A DNA stretch of 64,000 bases from Centroberyx gerrardi (taxonomy: Eukaryota; Chordata; Actinopteri; Beryciformes; Berycidae). How positions within the stretch are numbered: the stretch's first letter is position 1; the number at the start of each line of letters is the position of its first letter. This document shows, piece by piece, positions 50,901 through 60,402 of this stretch. The notes beneath the pieces were generated by a model. That model worked only from the letters and a program-made list of their open reading frames with translations. It had not been told where the DNA came from and ran no database searches. The stretch lies in assembly GCF_048128805.1 (NCBI RefSeq), contig NC_136005.1, positions 22,342,760 through 22,406,759 on the forward strand, in the 5' to 3' direction. The translations under genes were made by a program, and so were the position numbers.

Positions 50901-52719
50901 ACAAAATTACAGGGCTAGCACTGTGAAAATAATTACCCTTAAAAATCCTATAAATCTGTAAATGTAGTAAAAATCAAAACTTTTGCCAAGTAAAATATAC
51001 CTTTGGGCTTGTTATTATTTACATTATCGCATGAACCAGTCTTCACCGGTGTTACACTGGCTTGTCCTCTTTCTGTGGTAAATTACCAAGACAGAAAATA
51101 TTGTCAAGCATGACCTGATGCATTGATGCAGATTACTGCATGCATCACATGCTACTCCACATGCTGGTGGACATGCAGGGGTACTCTGACAAACAAGTGT
51201 GCCTCCAAACAGGGTTCTGTTAATCTTGACATCTCTGCATTTCGCCCCCTCTTTTATCACTCCTAGTTTCCATGCGTATACAGTCATCTCAAATTGGCGT
51301 AATCCTAATTCTTGCATAACGGTGCAGATGAAAGAGAGCTGGGGGCTGATTCTAACATGCAGCCATGCTTGCATTCAAATGACCAGTCATAAGGTACATC
51401 AAACTGTAATAATACGATTCCTAAAACTAATTTCAACTTCCCCATGATAGCAAGCAGTATCATGGAAATACCAGCGGGTATTCATCTGTAAAGGAAATCT
51501 ATAATGGTCAACATGCAGAAAATGTGATGTAGAGACTTCAGATAATCATGCTGCAGATGTTTGACAAAGTTTACCTTGTGCATCACAGCTGGTCTTGTAA
51601 TCTGGACAGCACTGGTTGTACTTCATGCAATCAGAGTCGCAGTTACACTGCCGGCCTCTCTTGAAGGTTTCTCCACACCGCCCTTTACATGAGTCACCTG
51701 TCACACACACACACACACACACACAGCAGGCTTCAGCACAAAATACTTGTATGATGAACTTCAATAGAGCCATAGTCCAATTCTATTGGATGAATTTCAT
51801 AATTTTTATGATTCATAAGGAACTATTTCAGGCAATATAGATGGAGAATGTTGGTCTTTGAAGGGATGTGGATGGGTGAAAATCGATGTGAACTTGAAGA
51901 TCAATAGTAACTTGAATGGTCTATAAGAAACAAGAATGTCATGAAAAATGCTGTTGGTGAGTGATGGTAAAATTGCCCATCAGTGCCTCAAAATGTCTGC
52001 ATATCAATGCTGTGAGGTTGAGATCAATAGAAAAACAATACATTTCAGGTACTACTAGTAGCCTACTGCTACGATGTCAGAAGTCACAGCAGATTGCCAG
52101 AGGAAGGTCTCACCAGTGGTGCATTGGGATTCATAGTCTTTGCAGCACTCATCATGAATCAGGCAGTCATAGTCACACTGGCACATGTAGCCCCTGTAGT
52201 ACTCCGCTCCACATCGGCCACTGCAGCTTGCTGTGATGAGACATTTGTACACGGAAACTCAGAATCAAAAATCAGATAGTTTCTGTACTTTGAAACATTG
52301 TGTTATTCTCTCTCCAATAAAACAACCTACTTGGACACAAAGTCTCTAATAACAAATTTGTGTCAGAGATTGATTTCTGTAGTAATGGTACAACCACAGA
52401 GACAGAAGTCCACCTCTGGTAAATTATTTGTAACAAAGCAAATAAGAGTAAGAGTACAAGCACAGCAAACACATCATATCTTCCAGGAGAGCCCTTCATC
52501 ACACACACATTTTGTTTATGGTGACTGCATGCATCTAAATTTCTAACATATAGACTATTGAAGAATACATTTAAATAAAACATTTATGAATGCAATACAA
52601 CTATGCTACACTTTTATATGGGCAATCAGGTTATTCAGAAAATAATACTCACACTGAGCAGCACTGAATGTAAAGGCACAAGCCAGGAAAATAGTAGCAC
52701 AAAGTGCAGGTGAAGTCAT
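44686..52719 (-). CDS. prg4: proteoglycan 4 / lubricin, 14 coding exons, 838 aa
   Basis: PRG4 is a secreted mucin-like glycoprotein that lubricates joints and other surfaces. Coding exons in transcript order: 52719-52653, 52230-52114, 51697-51575, 51072-51001, 50878-50807, 50099-50034, 49949-49632, 49487-48552, 47959-47873, 47567-47431, 47153-46997, 46729-46622, 46025-45891, 44807-44686. All junctions are GT-AG and the 2517 nt form one frame. Residues 1-22 form a signal peptide (MTSPALCATIFLACAFTFSA). Two somatomedin B domains with eight Cys each follow (23-61, 62-102), then a Ser/Thr/Pro/Asp-rich region (about 103-590) and a hemopexin-like end. That end includes TNLCSGRPTSAVTTLGNGT, HYFWVL, SPIDTVFTRCNCQGKTY, YWRFENDV, ESVYFFKRG and DFFKCSKKV. 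The human protein is longer (about 1404 aa) because of its large repeat region. Whether this is prg4a or prg4b is undecided. Confidence 0.95.
48368..48459. repeat. inverted repeat in prg4 intron
   Basis: AACAAATGAAGATTCCCACA at 48368-48387 is mirrored by GTGCGGGAATCTTCATTTGT at 48439-48458, with about 51 bases between. It may be a small foldback element; no duplication was identified. Confidence 0.6.
48552..49949 (-). other. prg4: prg4 mucin-like region (two exons)
   Basis: Exons 49949-49632 (318 nt) and 49487-48552 (936 nt) encode about residues 172-590. They are dominated by Pro, Ser, Thr, Asp and Glu, as expected of an O-glycosylated lubricating domain. The human-type KEPAPTT octapeptide array is absent. 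The C-terminal part turns basic with short Pro-Lys repeats (SKPQAKPKPSPAKPSLAKP). An RGD tripeptide is encoded at 48820-48828 (about residue 499). Confidence 0.88.
51575..51697 (-). other. prg4: prg4 exon 3, somatomedin B domain 2
   Basis: This 123-nt class 1-1 exon encodes GDSCKGRCGETFKRGRQCNC and continues DSDCMKYNQCCPDYKTSC, again with eight cysteines in SMB spacing. Its 3' splice site is unusual: on the coding strand a (TG)12 repeat runs right up to ACAG at the acceptor. Confidence 0.93.
51702..51725. repeat. (CA)12 next to the prg4 SMB2 acceptor
   Basis: Pure (CA)12 on the plus strand, so (TG)12 on the prg4 coding strand, four bases from the 3' splice site of exon 3 at 51697. Confidence 0.95.
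52114..52230 (-). other. prg4: prg4 exon 2, somatomedin B domain 1
   Basis: Thirty-nine codons encode SSCSGRCGAEYYRGYMCQCD and continue through DECCKDYESQC. The eight cysteines have the spacing of the somatomedin B knot (CxxxC, CxC, C, CC, C). The exon is 117 nt in class 1-1 phase, so it can be included or skipped without a frameshift. Confidence 0.93.
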
Positions 52720-52886
52720 CCTCACAAGGCTTTCTGTAACTCTAGAAAACTGAACATGACAGATACAGAAGAAATAAATCAGATTTTGGTTGTGTGTATT
52801 CATTTTGATAAAACATTAAATAGAGAAATGAAAACAACAAAAAAAAGACCTGGGCTGGAAGAGACAGAAAAAAAACTGTGACCTAC

Positions 52887-52912
52887 CTTGAGACAACTTC
52901 TGTCGGACTCCT
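52887..52912 (-). other. prg4: non-coding first exon of prg4
   Basis: On the minus strand a good donor (CAAG/GTAGGT) ends an exon at 52887, and an acceptor (TTCTAG) at 52742-52743 opens the ATG exon, which therefore carries 22 bases of 5' UTR. The exon start is placed by the TATA-like box about 30 bases upstream and is approximate. Confidence 0.6.
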
Positions 52913-52935
52913 GCTGAAGGTTGGACTCCGGCTGC

Positions 52936-52943
52936 TTTTAAAA
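52936..52943 (-). promoter_or_regulatory. prg4: TATA-like box of prg4
   Basis: TTTTAAAA within CCTTTTAAAAGC on the minus strand lies about 50 bases upstream of the inferred first-exon donor, placing the transcription start near 52908-52912. The spacing fits a tissue-regulated TATA promoter. Confidence 0.55.
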
Positions 52944-52944
52944 G

Positions 52945-53500
52945 GTTCAGACTGACCGGCTGATTTCCCGTTAATTGGCGGATCCGATCTAATTAAAAAG
53001 TGTGATGAGCTCACAGGCTGTAGGGAGGACCCTCCCGTCCAGACAGCATGAGTCCCCACAAGCAGCTGGAAGCACATCAACACACATCTGTGCCAGGCAG
53101 ACGGCTGACATCACACACTTCACAGAGCAGAAGAAAACATACGTAGGAGTTGTGACAGATTACCGAAACACAGGCGATCACCTGCTATTCAGTCACAAGT
53201 GGATGGACTGGACAGATTCAGGTCATCTAGTTTCAATGTGATTTGGGTTTTCAATTTGAGTCCATCCAATCGATCAATCAAATAACTTACAGTCAAGTTC
53301 TTTCTCTGGGTAATCCATATAAAGCTTCACAGAGGTCAGAAGATTTAAATTTTTGGCCAATTTAATTTCATTATTGAGCTTCATTACATAGCCTACTTTA
53401 TGGTGAGGTCGAGAGATCCTTGAAACAAGTGTTTATAGACTGAGAGATGGTTAAAATCTCCAATGAAACCAATTACTTTTAGGAGTTGGCAGCTCTTCTT
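52945..53500. other. upstream of prg4, no further gene seen
   Basis: Proximal upstream region of prg4; no additional exon supported. Confidence 0.4.
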
Positions 53501-53509
53501 GCCCTAATA

Positions 53510-54300
53510 AAAAAAGCACTGTAATATTCCTATAATATTCCTACAGGGATTTAAGTGTAATTTGTAGTGACCTTATCATAATTTATGGTAGGCTATTTAC
53601 TTCTTTTTTTTTTTTTTATCTCCTATGGTATTGCTGTAATATATAGGGTCTTGTAGTATGTATACTCAATAGTGAGTTAATGGTGAATTTATGGTGACCT
53701 TATCATACTTAGTGGTAGGGATGGGACAGGATGTATCGAAATTCAATATAAGCCTATTGCAAATTACAAATTTGTGACAACACATATCGTTGGGCAGAAA
53801 AATGAATCGCGATATTAGGTACATTTTATTTTGCTGTATTAAGCTTGCCCATCACAATCTCACAAGCTCTCAATCAAAATTATATTATTTGCGCTTTATG
53901 ATGACATTTTTAAATGTGTTTGTTGTAATGTGATGTTAAGGCGACATGCTGCACATATGTATTTAACCTCACTTAACATCACTAAAAATACACACTGCAA
54001 AAAATCTCCATCTTAACAAGTCATTTAGTCTATTATTAAATTGTTGTTTAGCAAGCCAGTGCCATTGCTAGAAAGATGTGTGGTTCAGAAATAAACATAA
54101 TTCTTCACAGTCATACTTTGTTGTCACTGAACTTTTATTTATTACATTGTATCATTGTTGTATCAAATCGTGAACTCCATATCGCGTTTATTGTGAGATA
54201 AACATATATCTTCCCATCCCAACTTAATGGTAGGCTATTTTTATCTCCTATGGTGTCACTCTAATATTCCTGTAATATTCTCCTAGGATATTATATATAG
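53510..54300. repeat. degenerate tandem repeat, about 127-bp unit, interrupted
   Basis: GTGACCTTATCATA, TATGGTAGGCTATTT and TATCTCCTATGGT recur. Copy 1 runs from 53567; copy 2 starts at 53694, is broken at 53716 and resumes at 54222 after a mobile insertion. TAATATTCCTRTAATATTC also recurs near 53522 and 54262. Confidence 0.7.
53716..54221. mobile_element. 506-bp hAT-like non-autonomous insertion
   Basis: The ends TAGGGATGGGA and TCCCATCCCA form a short imperfect inverted repeat. The flanks ACTTAGTGG (53707-53715) and ACTTAATGG (54222-54230) are near-identical direct repeats, consistent with an 8-9 bp target duplication. The element sits inside a tandem repeat whose other copy shows the empty site. 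No transposase frame. Confidence 0.7.
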
Positions 54301-55039
54301 GATATATCTAGATGATAATTTTGCTGTGTAGTTTTTGTATTTTGTATAGTTCCCTTGTAAAGTGTAACATAGGATTACTATATTTCTTTTTCATAGGGAG
54401 ACCACTGGGCTGGACCCACCTCTCTGACTGTAGGCTGATAGATATGCACATGTATTTTTATTTCTTAGGGCTGGTCTGTACGGTGGGAGGTTTGCGGCTC
54501 GAGGTGTTGGTGGACCAAATCATGTCTGTGGTATTTTCTCATCATGTCATGGTGCTTGTAGAGGAAAAGCGCTCATTAGTGCACTTGTGTCAAGGCTTAT
54601 TTCAATCTAGATAACGGGATCTGATCGAGATGACTAGGCCTACACCAAACAGTCCAGTAAACACAGAGTCCACACAACAATTCCTATACAGTAGCACTAT
54701 GAGGACAGGAAGTAAACAAGCCCCCGCAGTGGTTTGAAACCCCGACCTGGGGTTAACACAGGCCACAATGTGGCAACACGCACAATGAAGTGAAGGTTCT
54801 CAGGTTTGAAAGTTTTGAAAGTAGAGCAAGCACACCCCCTTGTGGTTGTATGGGTGTCTGGGTTTCTTTTGGGAACATTTCAGCCCGACTGTCAGTTCAA
54901 ACAGTTTAGAAAGTGGACCAGTTGTGATTTGACCTAGAGGTCGGTGTGGTGGAAGCAGCCTAAAGATCAGAGAAACTGGCTTGTGGGAAGTTTGGATGGG
55001 GAAAGTGAATGAAAGGCGTTCTCCACTCATTCAGAAACT
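54301..55039. other. intergenic, no gene seen
   Basis: No supported exon or element end. Confidence 0.45.
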
Positions 55040-55200
55040 ACTTCCGATATGCCTTTGAGCAAGGCACTGAACCCCCAGCTGCTCCAGTGGAGCTGCTCAG
55101 TGTCCAGCAGTAGGAGACTGTGGTTGTACTGGGCAGCTCCCAGGTGTGAATGTGTGCAACTGTGTGAATGTGAAGCAGGGTGATGCTGAAAAAGAGCAAG
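55040..55200. repeat. interspersed repeat fragment (fish SINE/LINE-type)
   Basis: Contains GCCTTTGAGCAAGGCACTGA, the AACCCCCAGCTGCTCC core and a tail CAGCTCCCAGGTGTGAATGT, sequences I associate with a very common teleost interspersed repeat. A short piece of the same tail appears at about 43440-43465 in tpr intron 49. Confidence 0.6.
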
Positions 55201-56329
55201 TGTGCTCAGCTGACTTTCCCTGTTCATTTGTGTGTGTTGTTTAGGATAAAAGAAAGGTCACTGTCAGTCTTGCATCTTCTTCCTTCAGCTGTTTTTCCAA
55301 TCTGTCTGTTTAGTGCTCGGATGAGATCACAAAATACAAGCATGCATATAGCGTATGTCAAGCATTATGCTTTTAATCATATAAAAACACAAATTCTATC
55401 ATGCAAATGGTAGGTGGTATAGGTGATCTTTGTTTCTTCTCCCCCTGGCAGTGCAAAAGGGGACGCTCTGACTTTGTTGCTGACATCAGCTCTCCATCAT
55501 GTCGTCCTGATGGTTCACGGTCGTGTGCAGCAGCGTCCCTGTCCTCCTCTCCTCCCCCGCAGCCAAACACCTCCACAGAGAGGCGGACACCTGGCACAGA
55601 GGGAGAGCTGGCAAAGGCAAATGTAACAGAGAAGAGGCACAAAGCGCTTATTACCACAGACAGGTGTCAAAGACATTGTATCTCCTGTTGGGGGAAATGG
55701 AGAGAGGGACGTCAGCTTGTATACTGGATACAAAACTGTGTCTGTGTTGTGTGAGCAAGGGAGGTGATCTCCTGTCTCGACAGCTTTAATTAGGCAGCCT
55801 GGTTGGGGCAGCAGGCAGCTGAGCTGATTCGAAAGAGCCTGAAGAGAGACAGAAAAGTGATGACACCCAGGAGGAGAGGTGATGTGGGGTCGCTGGTCCG
55901 ACCGGAGGGCCTGGTGGGTCAGAGCTCAGCAGAGCATACACATTGGGCTTCATTAAAAAAGATGTGAGCAAATGTTACAGAAAGAATGTTTATTTGTAAA
56001 AACAATGTTAATAATATGAATTCAAGAAAAGCACACTGTATTTACAACTATCTGGCATTCATGTTTTGTTCCATTATTTCTTACTATGTCTTCCTGATCC
56101 TGATATTAGAGGCTCAATGGCTGTAAAATGTTTGTGCCACAGCTTTTTTAATCACTATTTTCTTATGTGTTCATTTACATGAAATAAACATGCTAAGACT
56201 GAGTTGGAAACAAAGTTTTGATAATGTTTTACTCTTTTCTTTTATCTTTTTTATTGATTTTAATCTATTTTATTACCTTAATTTCATTTCATTTTCTTTT
56301 CTCCTGTGTCTATTTGTATGGCTTTTTAA
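55201..56329. other. intergenic, no gene seen
   Basis: Holds overlapping open frames around 55400-55760 on both strands, none with a recognisable domain or splice context. Confidence 0.45.
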
Positions 56330-56405
56330 CTCGCTGTAAAGCTCATTGCATTGCATGTTAATGTATGAGATGTGTTATATAAATAAAGTTTGATCGATGC
56401 ATTGA
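56330..56405 (+). repeat. 3' tail of an interspersed retroelement
   Basis: CTCGCTGTAAAGCTCATTGC then GTTATATAAATAAAGTTTGA, followed by GATCGATGCATTGATTG, resembles the 3' end of a common fish LINE-derived repeat. The AATAAA inside it should not be taken as the end of a host gene. Confidence 0.55.
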
Positions 56406-57369
56406 TTGAAATAACACAGCCACCTTGGTCTGCCAGTTTGTCTAGTAAAACTCCTTCTGTCTTTTCAGTCTGATTCCTATTCATATTTATCAAAACTGTA
56501 CTTAATCAGGCAGTCAGAAGAAGATTATGATAATGTTCAGAGATTAATCACACATAAAATGACCAAACCACTGAAGAGAGTGACCTCCCTTCATCTGACA
56601 GGTCCTCAAAAATGCTAGAATAAATTAGGAATATGCCTTCAAGCTCATTTTGTGTGTATATTAGCATGAGAACATATGATCAGAACAAACCTTTAGGGGG
56701 AGACAAATAAGAGCAGATGAGCCATGAAACACCACAAACACTCTCGCAGGATAAGAATAGGAACACCAACAGGTGGCAGGGACTGATACATAATTAATTT
56801 CCATGGCTTTCATCTGTCATTTCATTTTATTTTTGAGATTTTACTGTGGATTAAAGGCTCAAAAGATTGTGCTCAGTTTCATTTGTTTTTGCCGATGCAA
56901 GCAAGAGGACACTGCCAATCAGATTGTTTACAGAAAGACGGGGTTTGTGTATAACCAGTCAGGTTCATTTATGGAGTGATTCTGTTAGGAAATTGTTTCG
57001 TTGTATTTTATTTGGCATTCCCTTCTACTTGAATGTTGTTTCCAATCGCTCTGTATACTTCCTCCATTTTACATGACACTCACCATTTGGATGACAAATA
57101 CTGCACATCACTTAAATCTTCTGGGGTTTTTCCCTTTGATGTCTTATGTTAATTCTCACCCTTACAGAAAACAGCAGTTTGTGACTTTAAAGGCTGTGAT
57201 AAAATATTCTCCTCCTGGCAGTATCTCAATGTAAATCTGAAGGTGGAAGTGATGAGAATCTAATCTAACATCTCTGTATCTACACAGAAAATATACTCTA
57301 ACTGCATCCTTGTGCTCTGCTACTTCACTGTCCTCATGCTAACTGTGCACCACTCTGCGTCACATCGAG

Positions 57370-58690
57370 TGTCAGCACCTCCACCAGAGGACCTTCACCT
57401 GCTGTCGCTCCTCCAGTGGGAAATCTTTGATTTCTGAAAGCACCTGAAAGAGCATGTGAAGTTGCACAGCGGTGAGTCACTGCCGCTGTGTTAGTGGCGG
57501 TGCAGAACCTGCCTCCAGATTCATTGGCTTCAAAATTGCTTGTGCCCCTGTTGTTGGGTAATGATGACCCTTGTTTTTTCTTTTGTAATAGCAGCAGCAG
57601 TGGTGTAGTTGAGGGTATATGCTGGTATACGGTAAGGTTAGACTGATATTGGTTTGCTAATACATTGGGCATACATTGGCCTTTAATTAAATATCAGATA
57701 TTTGCCAGTCAGTATCGTCCATTACTGATATGATGGAGGTTCCTCCCTGACCACAGCTACATTAAAACAGTCTGTAAAACCTGCAATAACATTTTGATTT
57801 CTCTACACATTTTATTTGTTTAATTGTTCAGTTATGTTATTGTATCCCAGAGTTTCCCCTACCATTGAATAGGTGTGGTAGAGAGTTTTTGTGTCCCATC
57901 TAAATGCTTTTCTTCCCTGACAAGAACAAAATTCTACGGGAAACACTGAGAACCTGCAATTTTTTTGTAATGAAAATGGTCAAATATAAAGATATTGAAT
58001 ATTGGCACAAAATATTTGCTATCGGCGAAACAGGGTATTCCTACATCACTTTCTTGGAATTTACACCTTACTGACCCATTTGCCTAATTGCTACTGAAAT
58101 ATACAGCATGATGTGTTTATAGTATATCCACCTCACCAGCCTCTGCTATACCACTGAGTAATAGGTATGACGTATTAACATAGTAGTATGACATTTAGAA
58201 GGCGTTGAACCCTGATCTGTACCAGAGATGCTTCATGTTTTGTGCCCAGACTTTTGGCACCAACAGCTTCTTCCATAAGCAGATCAACACTGGAGAGAAG
58301 CCACAACTAAAGCTACACAGCTGAAGTTATCCATCATAGTTTTCACAGAATTAAACTGGCCAGTTCCACTGATATGTCTGGCTTATGTGGAGACAGTCTG
58401 CAAAATTGACACACAGTATTTTTGATCATACTATTTTAATTGATAATGCAAGGATGATGTATGAAAAAAATTCAAATTCCTTATTCAGGCTTGAAATCAA
58501 CTTTCAGTTCACAATCTTGCTCATGTTACATGTTCATTATATGAAAGTCCTATCCCCCCCCTTTTACCTGATGTTTTACCTGTTCCCAGAACTGCCACAT
58601 GCAGCAGCACAACACAGAGAGTAGCTGCCAGTTGCCCTGTGATCTGCAGCAGGGCTATGGGAAGAGATACAACAGCCATTTAGAGCAGAC
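57370..58690 (+). pseudogene. decayed C2H2 zinc-finger gene remnants
   Basis: Three plus-strand islands keep zinc-finger signatures. At 57370-57433 one frame reads CQHLHQRTFTCC then RSSSGKSLIS. The next frame at 57438-57476 continues KHLKEHVKLHSGE, so a frameshift separates the two halves of a finger. At 58235-58303 the frame reads MFCAQTFGTNSFFHKQINTG then EKP, a finger with a lost Cys and a changed His before the TGEKP linker. At 58651-58687 GYGKRYNSHLEQ resembles another. Stops and frameshifts lie between them. A weaker match (GKAFSV, 59671-59688) may be a further piece. No intact finger array remains. Confidence 0.6.
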
Positions 58691-58749
58691 CTCTGGACTC
58701 AATATGGACTCAGCTATTACTGCCATCAGCACAGCAGCAATATGAGCAG

Positions 58750-60130
58750 GGTATGACATCCCCCATGTTTGCAGATATGTGTGTGTACTCACACTCATGA
58801 GTATCTGAGCACCAATAATGTATTTCTATGAGATGCCTCCATTCATCATCAATAGTATGAATTCACTGAAATAGCCTGCCTTGGCATCACTGTCCTGAGA
58901 AAAGATCAACTGCATCTCCACTGTAAGATTTGGTATAGGCTTAGTTGAAAAACTGAGGAAGAGGATTGTTTTACCTCCCCACTGTCACTCCCTCCAGGAC
59001 TGCTGTCAACATCATAACCAGTGTGCAATCTATCTGCTTTTGACAAGGTGGAGGATATGCAGGCAAAGATTTTTTTCCTCTCACTCACCTCCTAAAATAT
59101 ATCCTGAGCTAGTGGGATGGGCATCTCTCTCTCCCTCTCATTCCCCTCAAACTGCCTTCTCATCACATGAATAAGTGTTGAATCGACCCTTGTGGCTTCC
59201 TCAGACCAAGTGTCAGACCTGTATAGTGAAACTTGACTTGGTTAACAGCGATATCCATTACTCTGAGCCTGCAATATGCATAAGTGACCTGCTGCCTTAC
59301 TGCTTGTGCCCAGTTGGTCATTTATACAAATTTAGGAAGAGGGACGGTGGGGATTTCATTGCTATTTTCTGTTGTATTAAAAAAAAAACAATGCATTTAA
59401 TAGATCCCCCCCTTGAATCTACAAGTCATCTTCTGTGCTTTTACTTGGCATATTCAACCTGACAGTTACATTTAGAAAGCAATTCTGCAATTGGGTTTTC
59501 AAACTAAGTAACAGGTAGCAGTTATCACACCGGCACACCAGTGACCCTGAAGCTGTCAGTGTTGACTGAAAGGACGAATCTCTCCCAAAGACATGAAACA
59601 ATCTAACAACGAGACTCTGTTTTGGCTCTAAAGTGTATCTGTTGTGACTGTATGCAACAGCCCATACACAGGCAAGGCCTTCTCTGTTGATGGTAAATAT
59701 CAGGGATCTATTTGTGTGACCCAGGAGGCCTGACTACATGCTAGAGGGATCAATATGATTGATGACCATTGATTGAAGACGAAGGGGATGAAGTCCTGTT
59801 TCTTCCACCTGTTTTCTTTTGTCTTTACAAACAGACAAATGCTGCATTTTTAATATTGCCCTGTAACCTACTCACATGGAAGTAATTCTGAAAACTGATA
59901 ATCGTCCCCTATGATAAGGCAGGAAGGCTATGATCAGAAAATAATGTGATGATTACACCTTAGCTGAATGAATAACTTATATATTTATCAAATGATTGCA
60001 CTTTATTTACCCTATTTTTGACCTTGTTCAAAAATACACAATACAAAAAATAAGTCATTTACATACTATAGGTTCATTAGATTTCTACATAAGTATATGG
60101 GCTATGTGTTGTATATTTTTGTGGGCGTGA
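58750..60130. other. intergenic, no intact gene seen
   Basis: Apart from the weak GKAFSV zinc-finger-like match, nothing is supported. Confidence 0.4.
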
Positions 60131-60139
60131 TCTTTGAAA

Positions 60140-60290
60140 AAGCTATCCAATAGGCTGAGAGTATACGCTCTGAGACCCACCTTTATGTGGTTGCTATGCC
60201 TACAACACGTCTCTCCCACATTGACGGACATATTAGCCAATCAGCGTGGAGGTGGGCGGGAGTTTGCGCGCACACTGAAAACTGCCTGGT
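60140..60290 (+). promoter_or_regulatory. promoter-like CCAAT/GC-box segment
   Basis: CCAAT at 60147-60151 and 60237-60241, a GC box GGGCGGG at 60254-60260 and an E2F-like TTTGCGCGC at 60263-60271 are clustered within 130 bases. GC-rich sequence follows (CGGCCGGACCGAGGC). The composition differs sharply from the flanking A/T-rich DNA. The strand is inferred from the donor at 60403. Confidence 0.5.
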
Positions 60291-60402
60291 GAATTTCTAC
60301 TATGATCAAACCTCTCAGGGTGCATGCTACGGCCGGACCGAGGCTGCTGAACAACTGAGGATGGAAAATGTACTATAAACGTTTTCGAGGAAACCTACAC
60401 AG
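60290..60402 (+). other. possible non-coding first exon of an unknown gene
   Basis: Downstream of the CCAAT/GC-box cluster, a good donor CACAG/GTAATA ends a possible exon at 60402. The only ATG near its end (60361) opens a five-codon frame, so the exon would be 5' UTR with a short upstream ORF. The gene it would serve is not identifiable in this window. Confidence 0.35.

Noticed and set aside
55401-55754. 117-aa open frame upstream of the zinc-finger relic
   Set aside because: Overlapped by other open frames on both strands, no recognisable domain, and no promoter or splice evidence.
56379-56395. AATAAA as the end of an unannotated gene
   Set aside because: The surrounding sequence matches the tail of a common interspersed repeat, and no upstream exon supports a transcript.
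60187-60378. 63-aa open frame in the promoter-like segment
   Set aside because: It spans the CCAAT and GC boxes and has no recognisable sequence; the region looks regulatory rather than coding.
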